A stretch of DNA of 44,733 bases from Saccoglossus kowalevskii. Taxonomy: Eukaryota > Hemichordata > Enteropneusta > Harrimaniidae. This document shows, piece after piece, positions 13,301 to 22,092 of this stretch; the first letter of the stretch is position 1, and each line of letters begins with the position of its first letter. The position numbers and the translations under genes were made by a program. The notes under the pieces were generated by a model that saw nothing but the letters and a program-made list of their open reading frames with translations, was not told where the DNA came from and made no database searches. The DNA is taken from the NCBI RefSeq assembly GCF_000003605.2, contig NW_003130358.1, positions 331,818 through 376,550 of the forward strand, written 5' to 3'.

Positions 13301-16300
13301 ACTGCAGGTTTCGTCTGAAAAAAACACAAAAAAACCCTGAGAACATCATTTAATTTAATCTCATATCTGTTTTTTTTTTGGGGGGGGGGAATACAAACCG
13401 TACATGCATTCACTTAGAAGGTTATGCAGAAGGTCATCTATAAGTAAAGTAAAGTAAAATATATATATATACCTCCAGTATATATTATAGCTTTAGGTAG
13501 ACACCATATAGGGTTCGCTTATGATTTTTAATAAATCTTTGGGTAATTCCCCAAAAAATTAGACTAGCAAGACAATGCATTATTTCCTTAAATATCCTGC
13601 AATCAATTTGAAGATTTAATTAAAAAAGGCAAGCATTTAACTAGTCACTGCCACAGGCTTGAACAGTTGAATACAACAGCGCCCTCAGACTCAGTGAAGG
13701 TACAATTCAAACTAGATTTTAATTTAATGGCAGAATCAAATTAAACGTTCATTGTATCATGATGTCAGCGAATATTGATAACAATCAAGAGACAATGCGT
13801 ATTGCATGACTCGGTATGAAAACATAGCAGCGATCAAATAACAAATAATTTAAAATGAAAACCTGGAAATGGCTTTATTAATCGCCAAGTTCTATTTTCC
13901 CTTATTTCACCAATAGCTGATTAGGCTAAATAAAATAAAGTAAATATAGTTTCTTTAAGAAATCAGTAAAATTAAAATGAACATCAGTCATATCAAATTC
14001 ACTAAAAGAAAAACCAAATTCTACAGAATTAAGTTTGTGAATGCCGAAATGTTGGTGCAACATTTTTAGGTATTTTATTATTCTTTTGATAATTTTGGAT
14101 CAAATAGAGAACTTCCATAACTGGCTACAGATTTTTTGGAAAAATATGAAAAAAATTAAGTGCCACTCAGAAGGGTCAAAGGTCAAAGAACTAAAGACAC
14201 AGTTGAGGGGCATAGCATAAAGCCATGATATATGGTATACGTATGAATAGATATATACAAATATCAAATCTGAATAGCAGATATGGCTCCGAAAGTTGAC
14301 ATGAATTCAATGGGTTCCGTATGTTTACGTACACAGGTTTTCAATGGGAGGAGGAGAGGTAATATATGTTCTTTTAAATGAATCACAGACATATCACTGG
14401 CCATATTTCAAACAGTAAATAGAAACAGATAGTCCTGTCAAATATATTCTTGTTTCATACAGTTTTCTTTTAACATTATTGTGTGCAGACTTTTATAGCA
14501 AGCCACCCATCATTCAAGACAGGCACTCACAGTTTAGACAGACACAAAATTTGATTTGACAGGCCAAATTTCAACAACCCCTGTCAACTTTTGACTGAAA
14601 ATTCTCAGTTTTTAAAAAATATCTATAAGGTCATCAACTACTAAACAGACCTTTTTCATTTTCTGGTAATAAATAACCTTGATTATACAGGATTGGACTA
14701 ATGAAATCAAGAATGTACCTGTATTTTGTATGGACAAACAAAAGATGACAGTATGTTTTGTCTCCACCATACAGTGCCCTCAGATGGTACATAGAGTAAT
14801 AAAGTTATTAATAACAGTGACATATTGAAATTTAATACAATGATACTGAAAACCAAAGACCCAAAGTTGTTCTCTTCGTATACTGAGGTATACAAAACAT
14901 GAACACAAGCACGTGGAACTTTGGGGGCTAATCTGCACTGGCTCGGAAGGTTGTAAATGATTAGCTAGTTTGAATTTGCATAACAATACTGACAATGAAC
15001 GTGCATTCAACGCCACAAGTTTTTTTGTTTTTTTAGCCAATCAGAATTCATCTTCCGAGCCAGTGCAGATCAGCCGAACTTTGGAATGTGCCCACTCGTG
15101 CATTGCATCATGGGTAATGGGAACACAATAATCTTTGTCAACGAAATTCATGCTGTATTGTAGATAATAAAACACAAACAAAACTATTATGACTGGGTAT
15201 TATCTTCACTGAATCTTCACAGCCATTTCCGGCAAAACAAGGTGCATATCTTATTCTAGATTATGAAATGTGATGACTCTGGGAAAAATGAACACTGGAA
15301 GAATGATGTATTTGAGACACAGAGAATTGCATATTTTGTTTCAATGCCTTGCCCTCGTAACCATCCATACAATGAATATAACAGACGTGTGACTGAAATA
15401 AAACCACCCAAGTACGGGGTCTGCAAATTGCCAACATCACTCGTAAATGTAACGAGAGAGCTGAGAATTCTGGTGCAATAAAATCTTCAAAGCCATGGTT
15501 ACAACAAGACTTGAATGGATGTACTGTAAAATACTTTATTTTCACTTGGAATTAATTTTCGCTATTTTTGCTTAAGGAATGATTCAGTGAAAAAAAAATC
15601 AGGCGAATATACCTTTTTTTCCTATATTTTACATTCAACACGTCAAAAATTAGTGAAGATATATTCCATACAAAATACCCAAAAGGTCTTTTTTTTTGTA
15701 AAAATTGATTCCAGCTAAAATAAAGAATTTAACAGTGTATCACAGATTAAACTGCGATATACATCTACAGAGATTGCATACACAGAGTATGAAAGCTGCA
15801 GTGGAAAAAAGGAATACAAAAATTTGGCTTATGAGTACATTGTACTTACCAAATATTGGTCAATTGGTGCTGGTCCAGCCATGACTTCATGTCTTCTATC
15901 CACGTCACTTTTAACCTCCTGATATATCATAAAGAAGTTAAAAAAAAATCGATAACAAATTTTCAGTATTTCCCAGAGATTGCTGCTGCTGGCAGAGCAA
16001 TTATTATTACTAAGTTAAGCCCACCCATCATATCCTTCCGTGCCCTGAACATGAACAGTTTCACAATATGATGTGACCTTTTTTTGTTTTGTTTCTATTT
16101 GAATGTGAGCCATTATAGATATGCAAGCCTCACCAATTCCACCCTATGTCAATTACCATGGAAGAGATGACTTCTTTACGCGATTTGCTTAAAAGAATCA
16201 ACTTAATTATGCTTCATGAGAATACATGTGCTTCTGTGAATGGCTTGCAACAAAAACAGATGGCAGTTTTATAGAATTAAAGATTTTCTAATAGAACAAA

Positions 16301-19300
16301 TGTGTCAAATTGAGCATAAAAATTATTATTGACAATTACAGAAATAGGATCATTTAAATAGGGGTTCTAATTACCCCCCCCCCCCCCCCAAAAAAAAAAA
16401 AAAAAAACCCACACACGCACAATAGCCCCCTCTCCTGAGATGAAAATAGCCTGCTTTAACATTAATTAATAAAAATACCTCATGAATTTTTGCGAGATGT
16501 AGTCTCTGTTCTGTATCAGTCTGCAGTTTGTGTGCTCCCTGATAAAAAAGATGAAATGCATAACATTATGAATGAGTAAAACAATATTCTAGATATTCAA
16601 CAATATTTTAAAACATCATTTGCAGGAAACCTCCATGGACAGCTGAAATGAATGAGGGAAAAAATGGCGTCAGCAAACGATATGTTTATAGACTCTAACT
16701 TTTTTTCTTATAGCAGGGACAAGGAAAGTTTGTATATCCTCTTTCATTTTAATAATACCTGCATTACATGGGCACTTTTACACATTGTTAATATTTGACG
16801 TGAGTACAGACACAATAGCGTACACATTTAAGTGCCCATTTTTTCTGTCTGTGTCATGAAATAAACATATAATGGTTTTTGTCCTCCGGCTAGATTTGAA
16901 AGAAGTAAGATGCATCACATTCAGAAGAATCAATGTGGAGAACAAACAAAAAAATCTGGCATCATTGTGTTTGGTTGCCATGGTAATCATGTAGATGCTA
17001 TGACAGAGCTGTTAGTTTCAGAAATCCATTTCACACATTAAGGGCGATCACACACTAGCAACAATATGTCCACGCACACAAAGTGTCCGAGTCTTTCATC
17101 ACCATGAGTAATCAGTGCAAATTAATAACATATTAATTACCTCATTTAGATCATCATCATTTATCACATCTGTTACACACAGAAAACATAAATCGAGGGT
17201 GATTTTGATATCTGGACGAGATAATTGATTGATTGCTTTTAAATGTCTTTGTCCTTAAACACTGATAAATATCCCGGCAAACAATAGGTTTCCAATAAAT
17301 AAATTTTTCAAATGTCCTTAATCAGGGTTAATAGCGCTAGAATTTTAGACTGATTAGCTACAGCTTGCATTCTGACAAGCAACATAAGAATACAAAAGTT
17401 TTAATGATTGAATTTATTGTTTTGATGAAATATGTGCATCTATATATTACATTTTCTTGTTTTGTAATATTCCAGATGACAAATTCTGCTTCCATCTAAT
17501 TCAAACAATTTATGATTTCAACCCCTTGTTGCCAAGGTAAAATGTGGCTGACTGTCTCTGCATGACTTTAGCCGCATAATCATTTTAACAGCCTTCTACG
17601 AACATCGCACGCCTAATAACGCACACAAACTCACTGTCTGTTAGCAACAAAATGAACGAATCTAAAGGCAACTTGAAATTGAAAACCCCAGAGAAAATGC
17701 AGACGACATATGGCTACAAGTATCAAGTGGTTTCCCCTACAAAATGACAGTAATTACCAACCGAGAGAAAAGTGCCATTACATTTTGTCGTAGAAAAATG
17801 GCCAATCAGAGGTAACAACCGGCAGGAAGATTGACCCAAATTACGGGTGATCAGAGCGAAATGTCAATTACAGTGGTAATTTCAATGCACGGTGGGCTGA
17901 CTGGAGTTGAATACTCAAGAAATAGAGCCAAGCGACTGAAAAATTTTACATTTTTACATTGAACTTAGAAGCTGCATGAACCAAGGACGTAATGTTGAAA
18001 AAATATATTTAAGTGAGTTGAGGAGTCACATTATTAATTGTTATGCTAAACCACATACTAAGGTTTAAATGAAAATTACAAGTGTATGTCAAATAGAATT
18101 TTCTCAGATATACCGGAGTAATTTCATCAATACAGGTAGCCAAAATATATTAAACCATAGATTATTTTTGTCATGTGAAATCTAATATTATATGATCGAT
18201 GAGTTTGTAATTGTCATGGTAATTGTCAAGTAGAAAATGGACATAGATTTTGAAAAAAAACAACTAGGGTCAGCTGACAGTCATGAGGTATACAGGAGTA
18301 ATAATATAATTATTATGGAATACTGGAATAGACGCTACACTACACCTACTATGGACATTATACAGCAATGGGTTCATCCAAAAGTAAAATAATATCACTG
18401 TGCATAAACTGAAAAGATAACAATCTTTTTTTTTTTTTTTTTTGCAATATTTATTTCCCTCATAAATATCAACAGGTTCCGTGATTGGTCAATGCATGGT
18501 CATGTGATCAATATATCGTCCCCACCAAATTCCCAAGAGTGCACATTATTACCCTGGTTAATTGCATAGAGCCATATGAACCATCTCAACTCCACGGGGA
18601 GCATACAACTCTGGATGCTATGTAAGCAAGAAAGAGAGAGGCAGTAAAGCTACATAATTTGCCAACAAGGATACAGAATGATGGCAGACATCAGTCCGCC
18701 AGTAACAACTGAATTATGGTCAAACATTCATGAGCATGTGACACTGCAAATGTCACTGGCGTAAATTTTTAACAACAAACTATTTCATGCTTTGGCCAAT
18801 AACAGCCATGTATTAACAGTAATTCAACACACCTCCATCGACTGAGGCAAACGGGTGTGGTAATCATCTATCGATTGAACACACGGCAATTGTTATTAGT
18901 CCTGTTTCTAAAAAAAAAATAATTGAGAAAGATTCTAAAAGCCATAAACGAATATTTGGCTCATAGATGCACTGATAGACTACATGAATTAAACCAACTG
19001 ACTAATGACAGCCAGACAATACATAGGATTGAGTGTCACATGATCAATAACTGATTTCCAATGAATGATCATGTTAGCAGGCGATTGTGTTTCACACAAA
19101 AAAACATTATAATTATTACACCAAACAGTTTAATATTTACTAAAGACAACTGAATGATTTTTTCTTTTTTGCTTTACTGTAAAAAACTAAATACTCGGAT
19201 ATATAAAGCACTGTCGATTGTTAACAAATTGGCAGATATCCAAAGGTCATAAACTAAAGATTGTCTTCATTCGAGAAATTGTCCGATCGTCACCGTATCT

Positions 19301-19515
19301 TTTTACAGGTTCCTTATTCTATTTATGTCATCAGTGAAATTTAAAACTATCGAGGATGTATTTTCAAATGTCCATATATGGGCTTCATCTCTCACCTTAA
19401 GTACAGTTCGCATCTCTTTTTTTAACTGGCCTAAATCTTGTACAAGCTTATTGGCTTGCCTTTCACACTGTTGGCGTCTCCAACCAATGCTGACGAAGCC
19501 GCAGCTTCGGGTGAC
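1467..19515 (-). CDS. TALPID3: TALPID3 (KIAA0586) orthologue, partial: ten internal exons
   Basis: Exons on the minus strand, in transcript order: 19515-19396, 16538-16479, 15918-15850, 13314-13088, 6535-6463, 6047-5850, 5175-4995, 4852-4542, 3610-3533, 1660-1467. All borders are AG/GT and all phases join, giving 503 codons plus 2 bases. As I remember the vertebrate protein, several stretches align in the same order: EKAYIRAKVDKMI near residue 165, YLSRVYGKALYG and GPYLRF near 260-290, GQLIPMAISLGQ, NVAIVEM, VLPSVDIDS across a splice, and YHGPPFPP with RDLFENRAIEW at the end. TALPID3 is a distal centriole/basal body protein required for ciliogenesis and Hedgehog signalling. The exon at 19.4 kb is amphipathic with heptad-like leucines, consistent with its coiled-coil region. 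The N-terminus (about 300 residues in vertebrates, from memory) was not found and the C-terminal part is off the left edge. The order and splice phases make another family unlikely. Confidence 0.88.
1661..3532 (-). other. TALPID3: TALPID3 intron, 1872 bp
   Basis: AT-rich with scattered homopolymer runs. I saw no recognisable repeat family, no tandem array and no second gene. Short ORFs near 1972-2166 and 2581-2775 have no protein-like features. Confidence 0.8.
3533..3610 (-). CDS. TALPID3: TALPID3 exon 9 of those visible (26 codons)
   Basis: The acceptor is TTTCTGATGTAG and the donor GTAAAT. Both ends are in phase 0. The exon begins VLPSVDIDST, which continues LDIQ from the upstream exon; the vertebrate protein has nearly the same VQVLPSVDIDS stretch. 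The rest is Pro/Thr/Ser-rich linker. It is too short to stand out as an ORF and was found by homology and phase. Confidence 0.88.
3675..4098. mobile_element. MITE-like element with ~37-bp terminal inverted repeats
   Basis: The left end (3675-3711) and the reverse complement of the right end (4061-4097) agree at about 33 of 37 positions. Both start AGGGACGA and share GTCAAAAGATC and GTCGGATAA. The 8-base word AGTGTTTA abuts the left end (3667-3674) and lies one base beyond the right end (4099-4106), as expected for an 8-bp target-site duplication. An 8-bp duplication suggests hAT-type transposition. The interior has no transposase ORF, so this is a non-autonomous element. Confidence 0.85.
4201..4303. 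repeat. TTTA/TATA microsatellite
   Basis: About 100 bases of TTTA and TTTATATA words, ending in a long pure (TTTA)n run. It lies in a TALPID3 intron. Confidence 0.95.
4542..4852 (-). CDS. TALPID3: TALPID3 exon 8 of those visible
   Basis: The acceptor is TTTATTTTATAG before CGGTGAAG and the donor GTATGT. The exon completes a codon started upstream (G+CG, Ala) and then encodes 103 residues in phase 0 to LDIQ. Landmarks are KTQTTPSP, FYFNPYQHLPT, PGQLIPMAISLGQ and NVAIVEM. The last two correspond to GHLIPMAILLGQ and NIAIVEM as I remember them in vertebrate TALPID3. The exon lies just upstream (transcript sense) of the MITE-bearing intron. Confidence 0.92.
4853..4994 (-). other. TALPID3: TALPID3 intron, 142 bp
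   Basis: The shortest intron in the visible gene, very A/T-rich with a strong polypyrimidine tract. It splits a codon in phase 1. Confidence 0.85.
4995..5175 (-). CDS. TALPID3: TALPID3 exon 7 of those visible
   Basis: The acceptor is TTTCATCACAG before GTGAAGAAG and the donor GTTTGT. Phase 0 at entry, phase 1 at exit. Encodes VKKPQKSTSHMQDEQYLSR, then VYGKALYG, TGPYLRF and RPKVVQEVQ. Vertebrate TALPID3 has a very similar run of VYGKPVYQG, KGPYLRFNS and RPKVIE motifs. This is one of the best identifying segments of the gene. Confidence 0.92.
5176..5849 (-). other. TALPID3: TALPID3 intron, 674 bp, with a three-copy 122-bp repeat
   Basis: More than half of this intron is the tandem repeat at 5283-5648. 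Nothing else was recognised. Confidence 0.8.
5283..5648. repeat. 122-bp tandem repeat, three copies
   Basis: GAATATTAATGAGTAAACAT recurs at 5283, 5405 and, with one change, 5527. The copies are nearly identical, so the triplication is fairly recent. Each unit has CCAATGAGCATG near its start and an inverted partner CATGTTGATTGG near its end, so each could fold or present two facing CCAAT-like words. Confidence 0.95.
5850..6047 (-). CDS. TALPID3: TALPID3 exon 6 of those visible (66 codons)
   Basis: The acceptor is TTTCTGCTTTCAG before GATGAGATG and the donor GTGAGT. Phase 0 at both ends. Begins DEMLYGKDDKI, continuing EIQ from the previous exon to give EIQDEM, close to the vertebrate EIQDEL. 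The rest is a highly charged Lys/Glu linker (KGKPGKKKVQ, RKKRVEEEDD) ending QKLP. Such a linker is likely disordered. Confidence 0.9.
6048..6462 (-). other. TALPID3: TALPID3 intron, 415 bp
   Basis: AT-rich. No repeat or second gene was recognised. Confidence 0.8.
6463..6535 (-). CDS. TALPID3: TALPID3 exon 5 of those visible (73 nt)
   Basis: The acceptor is CTTTCTGTCTGCAG before AGATGCTG and the donor GTAAAG. One base completes an Arg codon, then 24 codons read DAAEKAYIRAKVDKMIHVMN followed by YEIQ. This lines up with the vertebrate EKIRIRKTVDEWIK segment. Too short to appear as a long ORF. Confidence 0.88.
7725..8628. repeat. 56-bp G-rich minisatellite, about 16 copies, each with a hairpin arm pair
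   Basis: The unit is GTGCAGTGTTCTGGAGAAGA, then GACAATATTAGAATATTGTG, then ATGCGCTGGGTGGGGG. The period is 56 bp (8041 to 8097). The middle contains ACAATATT-AG-AATATTGT, a perfect 8-bp inverted repeat with a 2-base loop. Central copies are almost identical and edge copies are degenerate, as expected for expansion by unequal exchange. On the opposite strand the array reads through as an open frame of Pro/His/Thr-rich peptide; this results from the repeat and is not a gene. Confidence 0.97.
7821..7853 (+). other. G-quadruplex-type G run inside the 56-bp array
   Basis: Five consecutive TGGGG or TGGGGG words occur here, meeting the usual pattern of four G runs with one-base loops. Other units carry GGGTGGGGG, so further G-runs are spaced every 56 bp. 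Folding is inferred only from the sequence pattern. Confidence 0.7.
10815..10979. repeat. 55-bp tandem repeat, three copies
   Basis: GCAGTAAATGGCCGCTAAGA recurs at 10815, 10870 and 10925. Each unit contains ACGCCATTTT or ACGTCATTTT and GAAGCGGGGAATGAAACAAA. CGCCATTTT resembles the core of a YY1 site (CCAT), but this is only a motif match. Confidence 0.95.
11772..12812. mobile_element. Non-autonomous Helentron/pearl-like element with 157-bp internal repeats
   Basis: The ends carry a perfect 13-bp inverted repeat: TAGCTCCGCTGTT at 11772-11784 and AACAGCGGAGCTA at 12800-12812. Inside are about five 157-bp tandem units (GGTCCACATGTA or its variants at 12021, 12179, 12336, 12493 and 12650) plus a diverged first copy from about 11810. 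The right flank is GC-rich (ACGCGGACGCCGGACGCC) and ends in a perfect 9-bp hairpin, AGCTCCGCT/AGCGGAGCT, at 12781-12811. A tandem core of ~160-bp units between short arms with a terminal hairpin is the architecture described for pearl elements of bivalves and for Helentron-derived elements with BIV160-type repeats. No protein is encoded. Family assignment is by architecture, not by database match. Confidence 0.75.
13088..13314 (-). CDS. TALPID3: TALPID3 exon 4 of those visible
   Basis: The acceptor is a T-run ending TTTCAG before ACGAAACCT and the donor GTAAGG. Phase 0 at entry, phase 2 at exit. Encodes TKPAVSSPITYHAPAK, then EAQKTLLKVQASKGYLDTNL and ELYSLIDRMMYDR. The vertebrate counterpart has ANKKMLEENLEAI followed by MYSFINAL, in the same spacing. 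This is part of the conserved helical region thought to be essential for function. Confidence 0.9.
14173..14185 (+). promoter_or_regulatory. DR1-type nuclear receptor half-site pair (motif only)
   Basis: GGGTCAAAGGTCA is a direct repeat of RGGTCA-type hexamers spaced by one base, the classical DR1 element bound by RXR/HNF4-type receptors. It lies deep in an intron with no other support. Confidence 0.3.
14931..15070. repeat. Perfect 19-bp inverted repeat flanking 102 bp
   Basis: ATCTGCACTGGCTCGGAAG at 14931-14949 is matched exactly by its reverse complement at 15052-15070. The flanks share CGTGGAACTTTGG-like and CCGAACTTTGG words. This may be a short MITE or a fold-back remnant; no target-site duplication was clear. 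Confidence 0.85.
15522..15737. mobile_element. Fold-back MITE with ~38-bp ends starting TACTGTAAAA
   Basis: The left arm (from 15522) and the reverse complement of the right arm (ending 15737) share CTTTATTTT and GGAAT-AATTTT words through about 38 bp. The left arm starts TACTGTAAAATACTTTATTT. There is no ORF. It appears related to the element at 29015-29216, which also begins TACTGTAAAA. Confidence 0.7.
15850..15918 (-). CDS. TALPID3: TALPID3 exon 3 of those visible (23 codons)
   Basis: The acceptor is ATATATCAG before GAGGTT and the donor GTAAGT. Phase 0 at both ends. Encodes EVKSDVDRRHEVMAGPAPID followed by QYL. I do not remember a strong vertebrate match for this short piece; it is placed by strand, perfect phase continuity and good splice sites. 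Confidence 0.75.
15919..16478 (-). other. TALPID3: TALPID3 intron, 560 bp
   Basis: AT-rich, with a C run followed by an A run near 16374-16408 that could be an assembly weak point. No gene or mobile element was recognised. Confidence 0.7.
16479..16538 (-). CDS. TALPID3: TALPID3 exon 2 of those visible (20 codons)
   Basis: The acceptor is TTTTTTATCAG before GGAGCAC and the donor GTATTT. Phase 0 at both ends. Encodes GAHKLQTDTEQRLHLAKIHE, a helical, coiled-coil-like peptide. Placed by phase and splice sites between two better supported exons. Confidence 0.7.
16539..19395 (-). other. TALPID3: TALPID3 intron, 2857 bp
   Basis: AT-rich. Holds a near-perfect X-box-like site at 16974-16987. Two blocks, about 17080-17260 and 18480-18900, are dense in homeodomain- and GATA-like words (TTAATTAC, TGATTGATTG, ATCTATCGAT) and might be intronic enhancers, but this is only an impression. 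No coding sequence was recognised. Confidence 0.65.
16974..16987. promoter_or_regulatory. X-box-like RFX site in a TALPID3 intron
   Basis: GTTGCCATGGTAAT matches the RFX consensus GTTGCCATGGYAAC at 13 of 14 positions. RFX factors drive many ciliary genes, and TALPID3 is one by function. The position is intronic, downstream of the coiled-coil exon, so it could be an internal enhancer or promoter. Motif evidence only. Confidence 0.45.
19396..19515 (-). CDS. TALPID3: TALPID3 exon 1 of those visible (40 codons)
   Basis: The acceptor is TTTCTTTGCAG before GTCACCCG and the donor GTGAGA. Phase 0 at both ends. Encodes RRQQCERQANKLVQDLGQLK followed by KEMRTVLK after a short VTRSCGFVSIGW lead. The helix has hydrophobic residues at coiled-coil spacing. 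The only other frame across the exon meets a stop. Because the exon enters in phase 0 from an upstream exon, more 5' exons must exist. Confidence 0.78.
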
Positions 19516-21451
19516 CTGCAAAGAAATATACATATTTAATAAATTTAATAAAAATAAACTGAAAAATTATATTTTTATAATTAGTACTTGATGTGATAAA
19601 CTGAGATCATGGGAGGTAATTGGGGGAGGGGGGGGGGGTAATTGGTAAGGCTTGGATTACAATACACCTAGTGTATAGATATCAGCACCAAGACAGGATG
19701 AAGAGTGAAGTTATTATAAAATCAGACAACAGAGTAGGTGTATATCATTTGTAATTACTAATAAGTGTGAAAAATATAATAAGTACTTTCGTCTTCAAGA
19801 AATATTATGTTTGGTTGCACTTCTGTAATAAACTAAACATTATCATCGAATAAAGTCAAACAAACCCAGGAGGAAGAATTGTATCAATCAATTTGCATTT
19901 ATTTTAGTATTAAAAAATTCAGCTGTTTTTTTTTTTATCATAGTAGACAGAAATCCCAGTTCAAATAATTTATTGAGAGCTAATCAACTACTATGCATTT
20001 TCATGACATTTTTGTTACTTCTGACATCACACTCAGTGATCCCCGGTTCCCTGATGCATCTGTAATGTGTGCGTCAACCATAAATTTGATCTTTTTAGCA
20101 ATTTATTAAAAGCAGCCAACGGCAGATAGACTTACAAACACATTAATCTAATGACGATTCAATTTAGTTTGCAGTCAAATTTGAGATGGGGAAGGATCCG
20201 GAAGGCATGCCTGTATTTGTAACTTGACCTTGCCTTTGGCTGCACAGAGCAGTTGAAGGATAAAAAAAAATTAATTGCAGCTATTAAAAAAAAAATGCTA
20301 CCCATAATGCACCGTCGCCTAGTTACAAACTGATGTGAGAAATAGAGAAGGTATGCTGTATCCTCTGTAAGGAAAGAACAGATTTTGTTGGCATTTGGTT
20401 ACATTAAGACTGAATGAACTCATGTTGTTCGCACAAAGTATCCAATAAATTTATGAAAAGTACTATGAGTAATTGCAGATGAAATCAATACTGGTAAAGA
20501 GAACGATTCACTCAATGTAAGCCCCATATTTACTCCCATATTTATTAATCTACTACCATATTAGTAGTGCCAATGCTTCATATAAATGCCAGAGGTGTAT
20601 CTATCCTCAAAATAAGTCATACATGGTATTTTAATAAAACCACACAATAAATGCAACTGTAGTTATCCCATGTGTTTTTAGTGGGGATATAAATCAATAA
20701 TTATGTAATATTGATACTTTTGAAACAAAAAAAACAAAAATTTAAATGCCGACCAATTCATGATTGTCTTGGTGTGAAGATTGAACAACATTGGTCATGC
20801 AAATAATGCAAGTTTAAGAACTGATTCCAAACTACCCTATAGGAGAAAACCAATTCAAATAACTTAAACTTTAACAAGACCTGAGCAAAATAGCGAAGCA
20901 GCCTGACCCACATAGGATCAACAGCTAAGTGATGGAAATGAAAACGTTGCCAGGAAACACAAAATGTGGTGAAGAGAACTCAGTATAGAGATGGGCTGAC
21001 TGCTCAAATACAGGCATTAGCAACTCCTTTGACGTGTACAATTTTCAAGTATTTGAACAGTGCAAACAGCTGGTATGAAAAACAACAACAATGAGAAATG
21101 AACCTATAGCAATGTCACTGAAAAAAGAGATTTAATCCCAAGCAATGTCAATATCAGCTAGCTGTCGCCATGAAATTTGATTAATTTATTGTTAAACACA
21201 GAATTGCTGACATGACATAGAATACGGAAGCTACCAAGATAAGAAAACACTTCAGATTAGTACTACTGAATGTTTGTTACACGACTATTTCAGCAAATAT
21301 ACCAATATTGAATCATGCAATCATTAAAATGTAAATTAGATTGTATTTTTAATCAAAATGAGTTTTTAAAAATTCATTTTGTAAGAAAAATTACACATAC
21401 TGTACTATTTATTATAATTTACTGCTCGATTTAGCCTCAGAGGCCAAACAG

Positions 21452-21465
21452 CCACTAGAGGGCAC
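21452..21465 (+). promoter_or_regulatory. CTCF-like site, full match
   Basis: CCACTAGAGGGCAC fits the bilaterian CTCF core CCASYAGRKGGCRS at all 14 positions. It sits between the TALPID3 exons and IRF2BP, where an insulator would make sense. The word also occurs inside invertebrate repeats, so occupancy is uncertain. Confidence 0.45.
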
Positions 21466-21720
21466 TGCTCCTGGTCGTATAAAGCACCACCCACTATCAC
21501 TATTTGATCTTTGACCTCTTCGTGTATCTGCATATGCCCCCCCCCACATACAAAAATGTACCTATATCTTATTTGTATACACACATCTCCACAATTTTTA
21601 CTGCAATTCTGAGTTATTTATTTTGCATACAATTTAGTATGAATGTACATATCCGCCCCTCAAAATACACCATTCTTAGATCCCCCAGTTGTTAGAATTT
21701 GTCAGTTAAGACATAAATCA

Positions 21721-21786
21721 TTGCATTATGGGTAACAAATCATTGCATTATGGGTAACAAATCATTGCATTGTGGGTAACAAATCC
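21721..21786 (+). repeat. 22-bp repeat, three copies, with a ZNF143/SBS-like core
   Basis: TTGCATTATGGGTAAC recurs at 21721, 21743 and 21765 (third copy TTGCATTGTGGG). The reverse complement TACCCATAATGCAATG resembles the Staf/ZNF143 SBS motif (CCCATAATGCA core). Single related words occur at about 15106 (TGCATCATGGGTAA) and 20300 (TACCCATAATGCACC). Confidence 0.85.
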
Positions 21787-22031
21787 CCATAGCAGCACAC
21801 AAGATTGATGAATGTTTACAAAAAATATAAAAAGTATAAAATGATATGATAGCCAAAAAAAAATACACTGGTTGAAACTGTATTTGGGGTCATTATACCA
21901 TGAAGCAGTAATTTGAATATGATGTACTTCATCAGGGGCAATTTAAATGTCACCCTTTGCCCTCAGTATTAAATACATTTTAAAATATTAACCATATTCA
22001 GCTGTTTTTCATATTGTATCAATCATCTTAC

Positions 22032-22092
22032 TGAGCTCTATCACATTTCATCGGCAAACAGTCTCTGCTGCCTAGCAGTTTTTTTTCACACG
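22032..22092 (-). CDS. Possible exon, unrecognised
   Basis: The acceptor-like tract TTTATATCTCTGTCTTTAG and the donor GTAAGA enclose 61 bases that read ACEKKLLGSRDCLPMKCDRA. The open frame extends upstream to 22210 as KPKQISLEIEELLTTASRAE, in a patch that is unusually rich in CpG for its surroundings. It could be a 5' exon of TALPID3, but its phase does not join directly to the exon at 19515 and I do not recognise the peptide. It may equally be chance. Confidence 0.15.

Larger units (their letters stand above)
13315..15849 (-). other. TALPID3: TALPID3 intron, 2535 bp
   Basis: AT-rich. Holds a nuclear-receptor DR1-like site (14173-14185), an inverted-repeat pair (14931-15070) and a fold-back MITE (15522-15737). 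ORFs at 15261-15545 on both strands overlap each other and show no protein character. Confidence 0.75.
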
